Shown in pieces: positions 37,563-49,599 of a stretch of DNA of 64,000 nt. The stretch is from Sipunculus nudus (Eukaryota > Annelida > Sipuncula > Golfingiida > Sipunculidae): assembly GCA_026874595.1 (NCBI GenBank), contig CM049313.1:27714008-27778007 (forward strand). Reading direction: 5' to 3'. The position numbers and the translations under genes were made by a program. Within the stretch, counting starts at the first letter, position 1; each line of letters opens with the position of its first letter. The notes under the pieces were generated by a model. The model was not told where the DNA came from. It searched no databases and was given only the letters and a program-made list of their open reading frames with translations.

Positions 37563-38311
37563 TCAAGTACATGTACTTGGTACTTGTACTCAAGTACAAA
37601 ATTTTCAGTACTTGTCCTGTACTTGTACTTGGTACATTTTACCAAGTACAGTACTTGTAATTGCTAAAAATGTTCTTGAAACGTCAAGTACATTTTAAGT
37701 ACCAGTCAAGTACATGTATTTTTTTAAATTATTTTGAATACAGAGCCACTTATCTACTTACCATAAACACAGCATTAGGTCAGACAGAAATCTTAGCACT
37801 ATATATGACTGATAGACTCAGACAGAACTGACACTAGACTGAATAATTCAAACTGTTTTGTGAGTTGTTCTGATGAACCAAAACTATACCTCAGTCCAAA
37901 ACTGCTCAGATCCTCAGACCTTATTATATGAATGGCTTGTGGAAACACTACCCACTGAGTATCATGTTCATCAAGTGCAATGACAGCTTGTGTATGCATA
38001 ACTCATTAAAATATAGATGAAAATGACAACTAAATATTATTTTTAAATCAACTATTCCCAGTTGCTGTGAAAGACTGAAAGTCCATCAAGACATCTCCGT
38101 GGATTACCTATAATGAAAAAAAATCAGCAATTCAAGCATCAACTGCACCTTTTTTTGTGTTCTGATATATGACTGTGTAATTTTGTATATAATATACATA
38201 TTTCTTATAGTATAAGTATTATTTTCATAAACTATTGCCAACTGCTGTAAAAAGGCCAGAAAAACTATCAAAAGGCCAGAAAAACTATCACCCTGAATTA
38301 CCTAGAATAAC

Positions 38312-41300
38312 ACAAGGCCTACAGGCCTAATGCGAACCTGTGCAATGAGATAACACCAGGTATAATGCTTCAATGCTGGACCATTACTTTTCAAGAACAT
38401 GTGTAACATGTATATGAACAATGCAAGTAATAAACACTTAGAACAAGAAACAATTAAACAAACATCACTGCTGCAATTCTGGCATGGGTGCACACAACAC
38501 AAAAACTAGAATATGGGTAGTCAACAAGCGACTACTTGTATCAGCCAAAATCAGAGTAGGAAAGGTGAAAAGAGGCATGGATTGAGTGGCAAGGGGAAAT
38601 AGAGTGAGGTATGTTGCATAATAGCCTGGATGTCTGCAGCCAAAATGTGTATGTAGGTTGCGCCACCAACCACAAAATCCAGAAAGCTGTCCCAATGTAT
38701 AAACATGCTAAATTCTAGGCAGATAAGTCAAACCACTACTGAGATATGAGTGATTTTAGCACACGGCAGACAAACAGACGGATGCTGTGCAAAAATGGTG
38801 GCAGGTGGCACCACCAATTTTGTGTATGATTAAGAGCTATGTGAGATCTATACACATGCAAAATTTCAGGGGGATATGTAAAACCAGCCCTTAGATATAA
38901 GCCTTAATGTCTGCAGCATATACATAAATGTAGGTGGTGCCACCTGCCACAAAATCGAGAAAGCTATCCAAGATGTATAAACCTGCAAAATTTTAGGCAG
39001 ATATATCAAACCACTGCCGAGATATGAGTGATTTTATCCCACGGCAAACAAACAGACGGACGCTGTGCAAAAATTATTGCAGGTGGTGCCATCATGTATG
39101 TATGTGTATGATAAAGAGCTATGTGAGATCTATGAACATGCAAAATTTTTGCCCAATCGGTCAAATGGTTCCAGAGATATGAGCTTGGATGTCTGCAGTG
39201 TAAATTTGAATGTAGACGGTGCCACCTGTCATAAAATCAAGAAAGCTGTCAAGGATGTATAAACCTGCAAAATATCAGGTGGATAAGTCAAACCACTGCT
39301 GAGATATGAGTGATTTAATCCCTAGGCAGATGAACAGATGGACTCTGTGCAAAAATGGTTGCAGGTGGCACCACCAGTTTTGCAAATGATAAAGAGCTAT
39401 TGGAGAACTATACACGTGCAAAATTTTGGCCTAACTGGTCAAACGGTTCCTGAAATATGAGCTTGGATGTCTGCAGCTTAAACATAAATGTAGGTGGTGC
39501 CACCTGTCATATATCAAGAAAGCTGTCCAGGATTTATACACATGCAAAATTTCAGGTGGATAAGTCCAACCAATGCAGAGATATGAGTGATTTTATCCCA
39601 AGGCAGATGAAGAGATGGACGCTGTGCAAAAATGGTTGCAGGTGGCACCACCATTTTTAGTGTATGTTATAAAGCTTTCCAAGGGCTACATTTGTGCAAA
39701 ATCTTTAGCCTTATTGGTCAAACGGTTCCAGAGATATGTGGGTTTAAGTGTGGAAACAGACACACAAATGGACGCTGGGCAGAGAGGAAAGGTCAGAGGT
39801 CAACCAAAAATCAGGGCGCAGCAGTTCACATGTGACCGATCATAATTCCGAATTTTAAAAAATTCTGTTCGTTGGAGTTCTCCAGAAACCTATGCGGCAA
39901 TGGCGGCAGCATCGCAACTCTGTTTTGACAGATACAATGATTTTAGCTGGCATCACCAGTCTTATATACACCAGTGATATATACATATGCCCAAGGTCAG
40001 ACTGATATGTCAAACCCCTCCTGTGAAATAAGCGGGGACCTACACTGTGCAAAAATTATTGTAGGTGGCGCCACCGGTCTTGTACACTATAAAGCTACCC
40101 GATATGTATATACATGCCCAATTTTAGGCAGATGTATCAAATTCCTCTGTAGAAATAAGCAGGCGCATACACTGCAAACGTCAATGTACCACCTGTCTTG
40201 TAAATGAGAATACCACCAAAGACACACAGACAGCTCAAAATATCAGTCCAATACATCAAACTTCCCCAGAGTTTGATGCACTGGGCTGACAAGGCTTAGG
40301 TGAGTAAGGCAGTTGCCCCGGAGTGACCTGTGACAAATTGCTGCCTCAAGCTACTGTACTGAGTGAACTCTTGATCTGCACCTGGCTAGACTGAGTGAAC
40401 TTTTGACCTGTACCTGGCTGCACTGAGTGAACTCTTGACCTGTTTCATAATCTGACACAGTTGGCAGTCTGCCAAACCCATAAATAGATTCAGGCTGAAC
40501 TTTGGTGCCAAATATGATGCAGTGAGTAGTCTGCTAAAGGTATATATTGAACGAGCTACTGCACTGAGTGAACTCTTGACCTATACCTGGCTGCACTTCT
40601 TCCAATCCTGGCACTATGCCAAAACTATTTGTAGAGCTGACATCATCTTGGCTAATGGCCAACATCAAGGCACTGGCAATCTGCCAATGGTAAACCAAGT
40701 GCTGCCATCTGAACAAAAAAGTAGTCCCTACTTGAAATAACTTTGAAATTTATTTTCCCAATACAAAATACTTTTCAGCTGACTTTTGTAAAAAAGAAAT
40801 CAGGAATATATGTAAAATTATTACAGATGCATACTGAATGCAAAATTAAAGATATACAGATATATCTCATTGATGGCAAATACTTGAATTAAGTTGAGTA
40901 GGGATACCAATAATTTATAATCCACGTAGAGTTGTCTTTATATAGCCACAGAGAGCTGAACATCCCTGATTGTAACATTGCCTGGTATGATGAATAACTT
41001 AAATCATAAATCTAAATTTTTTAAAAGCTTTTAAAAAAACTTTCTTGTCAATATTAACCAAAGATAAACTGAAATCTAAATGTCTAGTGGCATGATGTAA
41101 TAGATGCTGATAAACTGGTGCCAGGCTAGATGTAACAGCATCACACAGCTTACATATATGGTAAAATGACTCAATTCAATCTCCATAATTCAGGCAAAAA
41201 TCAATCATGTGGAACCATTAATGACAATTATTATAAGATTATTGTAGGAATTATTCTTGTAAAATATTTCACACAGTGGCTTCAGTGGCATCAGTTGAAA

Positions 41301-42190
41301 AAAATGTTTCGCAGGTTTATAACTCATATAGGACAATACAGCAAACTGGTTAAGTTCAGCTTCCCGTAACTCTGCCAAAAAGCACTGAACCAAAACCATT
41401 TGAACAAACTTTAATTATCAACATATGAAGATAATTAATGTGTGAGATTTCATAATTTGGCCCAGTGGTTGTTGAGAAGAAAATCTTTGTAGCCACTGAG
41501 CTAAAATGGGCTGTTATGGCATATGACTAAATTCAGCTTCCCATAACTTAGCCAAAAGATACTGAAAAGAGACCATTTGAACAAACTTCAGAAAGCACTA
41601 CCCTAGGATCATTTCTGTGCGATATTAAACATTTTGGCCATATGGTTTCAGAGAAGAAGTTTTTTGTAGCCCTCAGTGTGATACAGGCACTGATGACCCT
41701 GTACAAAAAAGACCGATGCAGGTGGCGCCACCAATATCTCAATTTCAGATATGACCTATGTGACCAGCACTGGCATAAAATTTGGTGATGATAGCTACAG
41801 CCGTTTCTGAGATTTAAATTTTAATATGCTTTTTTGCACAGTTAACAAAGTTCAACCTCCTGTAACTCGGCCAAAAATCTCCGAACTGGAACCATTCGAA
41901 CAAACTTGAGAAAGATTGTTCCAGGGATCATTTCTGTGAAATATTGGACAATTTGGCTGGACAGTTTCGGAGAAGAAGGTTTTTAATGCCTTTTTAGCTT
42001 TTTCCCTATAATATTTAGGAAAATGCAGTTAGAAAATAAAAAAAAAATCCGATATAGTTTTTTGGATGACTGATTATTTGCAAAAGATTTGGTGATGCTA
42101 GCTCCTGCCGATTTTAAGATAGCTATGGTTAACGTACAGAGGACGCACGACGGACGACGATGCACCATCGCATAAGCTCACAGGTTCGCT
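38312..42190 (-). mobile_element. HINE-like element, family H2, 3.9 kb, nested in hAT
   Basis: The host text CCTAGAATAAC at 38301-38311 resumes as AAAAAAACATTCAGCAA at 42191. The uninterrupted equivalent, CCTAGAATAACAAAAAAAAC then TTTCAGCAA, is visible at about 42341 in the next core repeat, which fixes both ends. On the minus strand the 5' end is AGCGAACCTGTGAGCTTATG (from 42190) and the 3' end ATTAGGCCTGTAGGCCTTGT (at 38312). Internal regions match 4440-4930, 5890-6870 and 17487-18568. At 38640-39800 there are four 280-bp tandem units. There is no coding domain and no clear target duplication. Confidence 0.8.
38640..39800 (-). repeat. 280-bp tandem core repeats of H2 element
   Basis: The marker phrase AACAGACGGA(T/C)GCTGTGCAAAAA and its variants recur at about 38770, 39050, 39330 and 39612, a period of about 280 bp. 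Each unit contains two GGTGGCACCACC or GGTGGTGCCACC sites and two GAGATATGAG phrases. The shorter H2 copy at 17487 lacks this block, so copy number explains much of the length difference within the family. Confidence 0.75.
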
Positions 42191-42642
42191 AAAAAAACAT
42201 TCAGCAAAGTCAAGCAGCAATTCAGGCATCTAAGCACCATTTCTTGTATACTGATTTGAGACTGTGTAATAGTGTATATAAATAATGAAAGGCCATCAGG
42301 ACTGTCACTCTGGAATGAAGTCTGGATTACCTAGAATAACAAAAAAAACTTTCAGCAATTGGAGCATCAACCCACCATTTTTGTGTACCAGTACTGATAT
42401 CTGACTGTGTAACAGTGTGTATAATATAGGTAATTGTTTTATCAATAAATATTCAGAAAAATGGCTTTTTTAGTTTTTTATTAAAAGTACTTTTACTTAT
42501 ACTCAAGTACAGACCCTTGTACTTGTACTCAAGTACATTGAAAAATTGTGTACTTGTACTTGTACTTGTCAAATTCTGAAGAACTTGTACTTGTACTCAA
42601 GTACTGACCCCTGTACTTGACCCAAGCCTTCCTTGTGGCATG

Positions 42643-43087
42643 ACTTGAGCTGGTAGTGGGAGTCGGTTCCTTTTTCATAATCAATCATCAGTTTGAGCAA
42701 ACCGATTGATGATCGATTATTAATCAGTTCAGACAAATGTAAAGAAATATGTAGTTATCTGTGAAACTACTTTCTTAACCTACCCTGCATATCTTAGAAA
42801 AAAATAAAATTTTTTGCCTTTTTATATTTTCCTATTATTACTAAGATATGCTATACAAAGTTTCATTTTAATATATTATAATAATCAAGAATTAAACCAC
42901 AATCCAGGACATCTACTTAACTGCTGGCCCTTATACAGGGCAAACATCATTTTTGCCTGTAAAATAAAGGCATTCAGGAAAACACAATCATGGTTATGAT
43001 GCCTATTGTAATCAAGCGCTTGATAGTGGCAGCAAAGCGACTGACTTTCAATCAAACTCGATGATCGGCCTACCACTAATTCGAGCT
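42643..43087. mobile_element. hAT-type MITE, copy 2
   Basis: A 429-bp relative of the element at 158-678 shares GAGTCGGTTCCTTTTTCATA, GAGCAAACCGAT, and the right end GTGGCAGCAAA(C/G)CGACTGAC. Ends are about 42651 and 43079. The flanking octamers ACTTGAGC and ATTCGAGC match at six of eight positions, so the target duplication has decayed and this copy is older. It lies directly beside the larger hAT element, 12 bp after its right target duplication. Confidence 0.65.
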
Positions 43088-43651
43088 ATGCCAAATCCAG
43101 TTATAGTGTGCCCCATTACCTGTGTTTGCATGTTTTTCTGGGATGATTTTTCATATAAACAAAGCAGTATAAACATTTTTGGTCCAAAGGTTGGAGGAGC
43201 TATTCTGCCAACTGCCTGCATAAAAATTAATGCCTTACCTTGCATTTGATTTTTAATGAGACAAATAATCTAAAATTTGACAAAACAGGTTACAGTGTTT
43301 ACAACTTTTTCATTGCCAGAGGAACATAAACGAACCAGGCAGGCTGATGACGTCAGTCAATTGAAGGTGATGTGCGATCGACCATTGCAAAGTGTTGTCT
43401 AACAAACACCACACGCTACAATAGACATGGAAGTGTACCATGGAGGAAAATATTTTCCAGCTGTGCTGAGAAGATTCCATCTACAGTCCATCAGCATAAA
43501 TCATGCAAAAGTTGTAAAGTAAATAAGTTTTAAGTGATATTTTACTACTTTACACAAATTGGCAGAATATCTTCATATTTATTTTAGGCCAAAGTTTATT
43601 TTTAAGGAATAATCTTAAAATGTTAATCACAAAAATACATGCGGACAAGAG
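43088..43651. other. Intergenic, no supported gene
   Basis: Only short frames are seen. A palindromic TGACGTCA octamer (CRE-like) occurs near 43348, but there is no transcript evidence beside it. Confidence 0.3.
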
Positions 43652-44069
43652 TTTTGGGATGGTCGGTCATTTTACCAAGCGTACTGAGCGCTACCAAGCG
43701 CTAGGTAGGACTTTTTACCGAGTGCTACCCTGGAATCATACCAGGCATTGCTCTGACCCATGTGGGGCTACCAAGCGCTCGGTCTTTTTACCAAGCGCTA
43801 CTCTGCTCTAACAAGAGGCAGTGTTCTTACATACTTGGAACTATCGAGAGCCAGGGACAACTAGTTTTCTCACCGCATTCAGCACAAAACATTATATTCA
43901 ATTTAATTAGAATGAAGGACTATTCTCAGTTAGTCCAGTAATCAAATTAATTAACAATGTACTAGTATAAAACCAGGATGGGATCAGATGATTTCTCACC
44001 AAACCGTGCGACAACAATATTCGGATATATAAATATGTACATATGTATGAATATTAAGTTATTTATACA

Positions 44070-44126
<57 letters not shown>
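44070..44126. repeat. (TA)n microsatellite
   Basis: About 27 uninterrupted TA dinucleotides lie inside the long-TIR transposon. The flanks are themselves TATA-rich and partly palindromic. Confidence 0.95.
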
Positions 44127-44127
<1 letters not shown>

Positions 44128-44239
44128 ATTCATACATATAAATTGGACATACAATGAAAACATTAATTCAAATATCAGTATATAAATATATAAATAATTT
44201 AATATTATGCTATATATTTATATATATCAGAATATTTAT

Positions 44240-44590
44240 ATATATATGAGAGAGAGAGAGAGAAAAGAGAAAGAAAGTGAAAAAGAATGAGAGAGCTATA
44301 CTATATATATTATTTAACAGATATATAAAAGAGAGAGAGAAAAAATGAAAGTAAGGGAGAAAAGGAAAGAAAGCCTGAGAGGCAAAGAGAGGGAGAGAAG
44401 AAGAACCTAAATCAGAGGGAAAAGTATCAAAGACCTATACTATTTATAATATTTATTCGATTTACCCTATATAGATGAGAGAGAAAGAAATGAAGAGAAA
44501 AGAGAGAGAGAAAGATAGAAAGAAAGAGAGAGAGAAAGAATGAAAGCGAGAGAGAGAAAGAACGAATGGGAGAGAGAAAGAAATACCGGA
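44240..44590. repeat. GA-rich purine tract
   Basis: Runs of GAGA/GAAA/AAAG over about 350 bp, interrupted by short TATA segments, sit inside the long-TIR transposon between its arms. Confidence 0.8.
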
Positions 44591-45107
44591 ATCAGATGGA
44601 ATGTCAACAAAATATGTATATATTCAATGTATATAATATTTTTAAGGGGGTATGTTATATTATAAATTAATATAATATAAGCCTATACTTATTCATGGTC
44701 TATAAAAAAATACAATGTATATCATTGAATATGATGTTTTGTGTTGCATGCGGATGAAAACTATGTGCGCGAAGGTAGCCCTTGGCAAAAGTCCCTAGCG
44801 CTAAGTAGGCCAAAGATGTTTGAAGTATGTAAGAACACTACCTGTTGTTAGAGCTGGGTAGCGCTTGGTAAAAAGTCCAAGTGCTTGGTAGTCCCAAGTA
44901 TGTCAGAGCATTGCCTGGTGTGAATCCAGGGTAGCGTTCGGTAAAAAGTCCTACCTAGCGCTAGCGCTTGGTACGCTTGGTAAAAAGACTGACCCTTTTG
45001 GGACGGACTATAATTGATGTGTAAACAGTGTCCTCCACCACTAACTTAAAAGTACATTACTAGGCCTGCCCAGCCATGTCAATTTACATACACTCCGAGG
45101 CTCTCAG

Positions 45108-47470
45108 TTAAGGGGCGTTTCCATGTGCGCGTGTATGCATGAAAAATTGCTCATATGTTTTGGAAATTTTGGGGTCTCCATGTGTCTGTCATAGTGTGTG
45201 CGTATATGCATGAAAATCGAAACAGGACAACAGTACCTGAAGTGCTACCCTGTCCTGTAGTGGTACATTTGTACTACTACAGGACACTGGGCTGTACCAG
45301 TACAGGCCACTGTGCTACCCCTTATCTGGCCAATCATGGGGCTTCATGCCTGACTGGTGGCATAGGAGCAGGGCTACCAGGGCAATTAGTGTGTCTGGGG
45401 CTGGTGCCAGACCTCAAATGATGAGTACACAGTGGTCAGCTGATTATCTGCTTTGTTATAACTGAAGTATTAAGATAACAACAACAAAGGTTATTTCTCT
45501 CTCTCTATTTGTCTCTCATTCTCTCTCCCTCTCCTTCTCTTTCGATCTTTTTATATCTTACAACTATTTATATCTAATTATTAAAAAAACAATTTTTATT
45601 TTATTTTAACTCATCTTTTGTTGATACAGTACATAGTATCTTAAAATGTTTATATGTAACATTTTAGTGATAGAAAACCTGCTGTATGGTAAAGATGGAT
45701 GCTGTTCAGAAAAATGCCATCGTATTAACTGGATTCTGTTCATTTGGAAGCTATGAAAATGGACGCTGATCATATAGACTCCATGGTGAGGGGTAAAATG
45801 GCACAGGTAAAAATGGCAAGGTAAAAATGGCAATGGTAAAAATGGCACAAATGTAAACTATGAAAAAATGGCACACTGAAAGATATATATATATGTTACA
45901 CCCAGAATATGTGATATAATTTATCTATGATTATCATGTAATATACGTTAAAACAGCTTTCAGGAAAGAAACATATGAAATTCCTCAGGGTTTCTATTTT
46001 TGTTTATTGTGTGACTGTGTGTTATCTTAAGAACAAAATCAGCTCACAAATGGATGAGAAGGTACTCACCTATTTAAACTAAGCTTTATTAACCAGTTAC
46101 AATACACAAACGCACCATCATAGCAAACAGTTAGTTCCTTCAAGTGAAAATCATGTCTCCAGATTTAATTTATATATTTATATATACATTTTAGGGGCAC
46201 CACCAGCACAGAAGATTGTAATTTTTTTATAAATAATATATTTTTGACACTCCATATTTTTTTATTTAAACAAATACATAAACTTAAGATGCTAAATATA
46301 ATTACATAACAGGTATAATAATATGTATACACAATGTGTTCAATAATGTTGTGACAATATTTTCATATATTCATACAATGGCGATCTAATTTGACATTAA
46401 ATTATATAATACTTGATAATATGATAAACTAAAATATAATTTATTATTATAATATGATAAAAATTCCTAAAATATAAAAACCACTAAAGGTTATTGGTGG
46501 TTGGTTGGTGCAATGTGATCGACTTCCGAGTTTTATGCATTTTGAGCACTGTATGTCACTTCCAGGTGACTTCCAACACATAAAATATACTTAATTTTCA
46601 TATAAATGGGAATACACATATGTAAATTTTTTTGGTATGGCAAAGTGGGTCTATATCTTCCAATTCAACACAAAAAGTTGTCAATTTGTTCGTTATCTTT
46701 AAAGAGGCCCAATCACCTTTCTGACCTTTATAAACTAAACATAATTCCTTGGAGCTTTCATAAAAATAGGCCAAAAAACCTGCATACCTGCACACAATAA
46801 AGGAGGTTCATGACTATTGTTGTTGTTATCTTAATACTTCAGTTATACCAAAGCAGATAATCAGCTGACCACTGTGTACTCATCATTTGAGGTCTGGCAC
46901 CAGCCCTAGTCCATACATGGACCTCTATGTCCTATGATACTTCTGCTGGACAGACATTGTAATGTCCGTCCACCAGAAGTATCATAGGACATAGAGGTTG
47001 GTGTATGGACTAGCACAAGCCCTAGCCCATAAGAATGAACTCCTCAATTGTTTTTTTTTTCAGTGACTGACGCATTATAAACCTGAAACCTGTTGCGTCG
47101 ACGTCGGCGGCTACACAAGCCCCAGACACACCAGCTGCACACTGCTCCTCCTATGCCCCCAGTCAGGCATGAAGTCCCATGATTGGCCAGATAAAAGGGT
47201 AGCACAGTGGCCTGTACTGGTACAGCCCAGTGTCCCGTAGTAGTACAAATGTACCACTACTGGCACTAGTCTACAGGGCAGGGTAGCACTTCGGCCCCTA
47301 CTCAAACAGGAGCGATTTTCGAACACACGCATAGGGTCTTCATGAACTCAGAGATTCCGGGTAAAATGACGCCACTTCTCCACCTTTTTGAGAAGGCCTG
47401 CTTGATCCACTATTCAAATATATTAGTCTGCCAGTTCACGCATATACGCGCACATGGAAACATACCTTAA
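45108..47470. mobile_element. TTAA-flanked element with long inverted arms
   Basis: Tips read GGGGCGTTTCCATGTGCGCG on the left (from 45112) and GGTATGTTTCCATGTGCGCG on the right in reverse (to 47466), each bordered by TTAA. The arms share further inverted blocks: GTAGTGGTACATTTGTAC, GGCCACTGTGCTACCC, TGGCCAATCATGGG and AGCTGATTATCTGCTTTG. TTAA duplication is known for piggyBac and Kolobok; a GG-type tip fits Kolobok better, but this is inferred without a transposase. A 108-bp hairpin has inserted in the right arm. Confidence 0.6.
46906..47013. mobile_element. Near-perfect 108-bp foldback hairpin
   Basis: Arms of about 52 nt (CTAGTCCATACATGGACCTC outward; GACATAGAGGTTGGTGTATG in return) pair with only a few mismatches around a loop of two to four bases at about 46959. 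It interrupts the right arm of the TTAA-flanked element, as shown by the uninterrupted left arm. It is probably a tiny foldback MITE; TA or CTAG at the edges could be the target. Confidence 0.65.
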
Positions 47471-48300
47471 GTCTTAAGACCATACGTGCACTCTAAGGCC
47501 AAAAGCCAAAGGAGTCATGGTGTTTCAGGCAATTCACTCTTGAAGTTTTATCAATGGCACCATCCGAATTTTTTCTGTCCGACATTATGTACGTAAACAA
47601 TGTTAACCTGTTTAAATGCTGCTTCCGGCCACCTGAAGATCTCAAGCAACTGCAGATCGCAATCAATCCTGCAGGCGCATTCCTCATGGAATTCAACTCG
47701 TATTTGGTCAAAGTGCTGTTTATACTGACACGGTCGCGAACATGGGTCCTCCTAAACGCAGACACGCGTAATGACCGGCATGCGGACAAAAATATATGCA
47801 TGGGGCACATCTCAAATCGCGAGGCTGCTTAATAGCGGCTTTTCTTTGGAGTGATAAAGCGGTATCTACTCAATATGTATGATGTGTGGAACTTGAAGGA
47901 CAGCAATATGTATTCAGAGCTCATATAAATGGTCCTTAAGTTTTTACGTGCATTATCCGAAGAAAAGTCAAATAGTAGCTATAGGCCTAATGAAATTTCA
48001 TAAATATTAAAGACACATTTAATCGATTCTAAATATTTAGAACTGTAGTTTTGTTTAACTGATAATATACTCTCAAATATACTCAATATATATGAGAAGC
48101 TCTCCAAAGTTTTGGACACGTTTTGCAGCTCCGAGCTCTCAGTTGTTTATTCTGATTTCTCGTATGAATTTATGGAGAAAAATTAATCCTTAAATTTAGC
48201 ATTGGTCATTATTGATCGACAAGTTTGACTATATATAACATAAGCTCAACAATTTGAATAAGATTTATGGATATATTTTCTTGTTGAGTGTGCACACACA
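47471..48300. other. Less AT-rich region with uncertain small frames
   Basis: Positions 47480-47830 contain more CpG than the surroundings. Overlapping frames lie at 47554-47832 (plus, 92 codons) and 47493-47810 (minus, 105 codons). Neither shows a domain I recognise. A first exon or promoter of an undetected host gene is possible but unproven. Confidence 0.25.
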
Positions 48301-48303
48301 CCT

Positions 48304-48345
48304 CTTAAGATAAGATAAGATAAGATAACATTTATTAGCCTTCAG
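48304..48345 (-). repeat. (ATCTT)n tail, possible non-LTR retroposon 3' end
   Basis: On the minus strand TTATCTTATCTTATCTTA follows GGCTAATAAATG. Short pentanucleotide tails after AATAAA are common at the 3' ends of non-LTR retrotransposons and SINEs. The body upstream of it (higher coordinates) is not recognisable as reverse transcriptase. Confidence 0.3.
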
Positions 48346-48440
48346 TTCCAGGAATTTGTTGTTGACTTGCAATTCATTACATAAATAAGTAAATAGACCC
48401 TTTTAAAAATATGTAAACAAAAATATACCCACCCCATGGT

Positions 48441-48536
48441 AGACTGGTACCCCGCTCTATTATGGCACCGCTGCTCTAAGCCAATCATAGATATCTATGC
48501 TTGGCTGAGGGCCATAATAGAGCAGGGTACCAGTCT
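48441..48536. mobile_element. 96-bp foldback palindrome
   Basis: The arms AGACTGGTACCCCGCTCTAT and ATAGAGCAGGGTACCAGTCT pair almost perfectly. The interior also folds (AAGCCAA/TTGGCTT, CATAGATATCTATG), so the whole segment can form one long stem. Likely a tiny foldback MITE; no clear target duplication. Confidence 0.6.
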
Positions 48537-49376
48537 GACCCCACGGTCCCCAGTTATGGGTCACCCGCTAGAGTCCGCGCGCAGCTCCGCGTTTAAGGTT
48601 ACCCCTTGCGCTTTTGTGCCTCTTACGGACAGTCAAATCTTGGAGTATATTATCAGCTAGGATTATGAGGTAAAACAGTTACTGACGCCGCTTCGTTATC
48701 TCACATCTATCTGCACTTGTCTATGAAGATTATGCACCAATCTCACTAGAAAGGCTGGACTGGCGATCCATTTCAAACCCATGTATAATACTTTTAATAG
48801 GCCTAACATAAGCCAAATTTACACCGGGTAACCACTAAACCAGGTAACCACAACGAATTGCAGAACGTAGATTGCTTGACCGACTTCACCACAGGCACTC
48901 GTTTCCAGCACTAAAATGGCTTAGAAACCGTAAACACAATGAGTATGGGCGATATACTTGTTTCAACACCGTTACAGACTGCTTAGAAATTATTATGAAA
49001 GATTGAGTTGGATATTCCCATGCTTTTTTCACGGTCCCACATAGCCTACTTAGTAAGCCTCCCAGTGAGGCTTACGAGCACTATTGAAAATATTGGTGTG
49101 CGAGCGAGGACACAGAAATTTAGATAAATCAGATAATAAGTTTAAAATAAACAAACGTGGATCTTAACTGGGTGTGTGAACCATTTCTAATAAGTGAAAA
49201 CGAGAAAATTTGCAGGTGGCTACTAGCCCCGCTTGGAACCATTGTTTTGCTTGCACTTTCTGTTTTATTCACTAGATGGCACTATTTTAGGGACCAGGCA
49301 GTAAATCTTATGCTTGGAATTAAGTTGGATTTTCATGATGAATGAGCCTGAAACCTAACAGCCAATCATAGGAAGG
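48537..49376. other. Intergenic, no supported gene
   Basis: No domain-bearing frame and no repeat signature noted. The 9-bp target duplication of the following Mutator-like element starts at 49377. Confidence 0.3.
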
Positions 49377-49599
49377 GCTTTGAAAGGGTCTATCTAAAAC
49401 GCGGAGAATCTGCGGAGAGATGGAGAATTCGTGGAGAATTTGCGGAGAGTTTTCAATTATATGCATATATGATATTTTTAAATACACTTTAAAATCACTT
49501 AAATCTCCAACTATATTACTCTTAACATATTTGCGCACTGTTAAATGACCGAAATAATTAAAACATATGTACATAATTAAGCATTTTATGCTTAACAAT

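Larger units (their letters stand above)
37563..42630. mobile_element. hAT element with TSD CCTTGTGG, split by an H2 insertion
   Basis: Terminal inverted repeats read CAGGCTTGGGTCAAGTAC on the left and GTACTTGACCCAAGCCTT on the right; only the outermost base differs. Perfect 8-bp target duplications CCTTGTGG lie at 37555-37562 and 42631-42638. Both ends continue into dense, imperfect ACTTGTACTCAAGTAC repeats (37563-37720 and 42480-42620), a known style of hAT terminus. Without the nested insertion (38312-42190) the element is about 1.2 kb and carries two to three diverged core repeats beginning GGATTACCTAGAATAAC. No transposase frame is left, so it was moved in trans. Confidence 0.88.
43652..45003. 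mobile_element. Long-TIR DNA transposon with 8-9 bp target duplication
   Basis: Inverted arms of roughly 180 bp (43660-43850 and about 44815-44995) share TTTTACCAAGCGTACnnAGC, AGGACTTTTTACCGA, TACCAAGCGC and TGTTCTTACATACTT in opposite orientation. The outer tips are TGGTCGGTC and GGGTCAGTC. The octamer TTTTGGGA flanks both sides (43652-43659, 44996-45003). The 1336-bp element has no coding capacity; its middle is a (TA)n tract and GA-rich sequence. Long arms and this duplication length suit a Mutator-like MITE, though hAT or P cannot be excluded. Confidence 0.7.

Noticed and set aside
43340-43356. TGACGTCA as a functional CRE promoter site
   Set aside because: A single octamer without a start site, TATA or neighbouring gene is not enough evidence.
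47493-47832. Opposing frames of 105 and 92 codons in a CpG-richer patch
   Set aside because: Looks slightly gene-like but neither strand has a recognisable domain or convincing splice sites; kept only as a low-confidence region.
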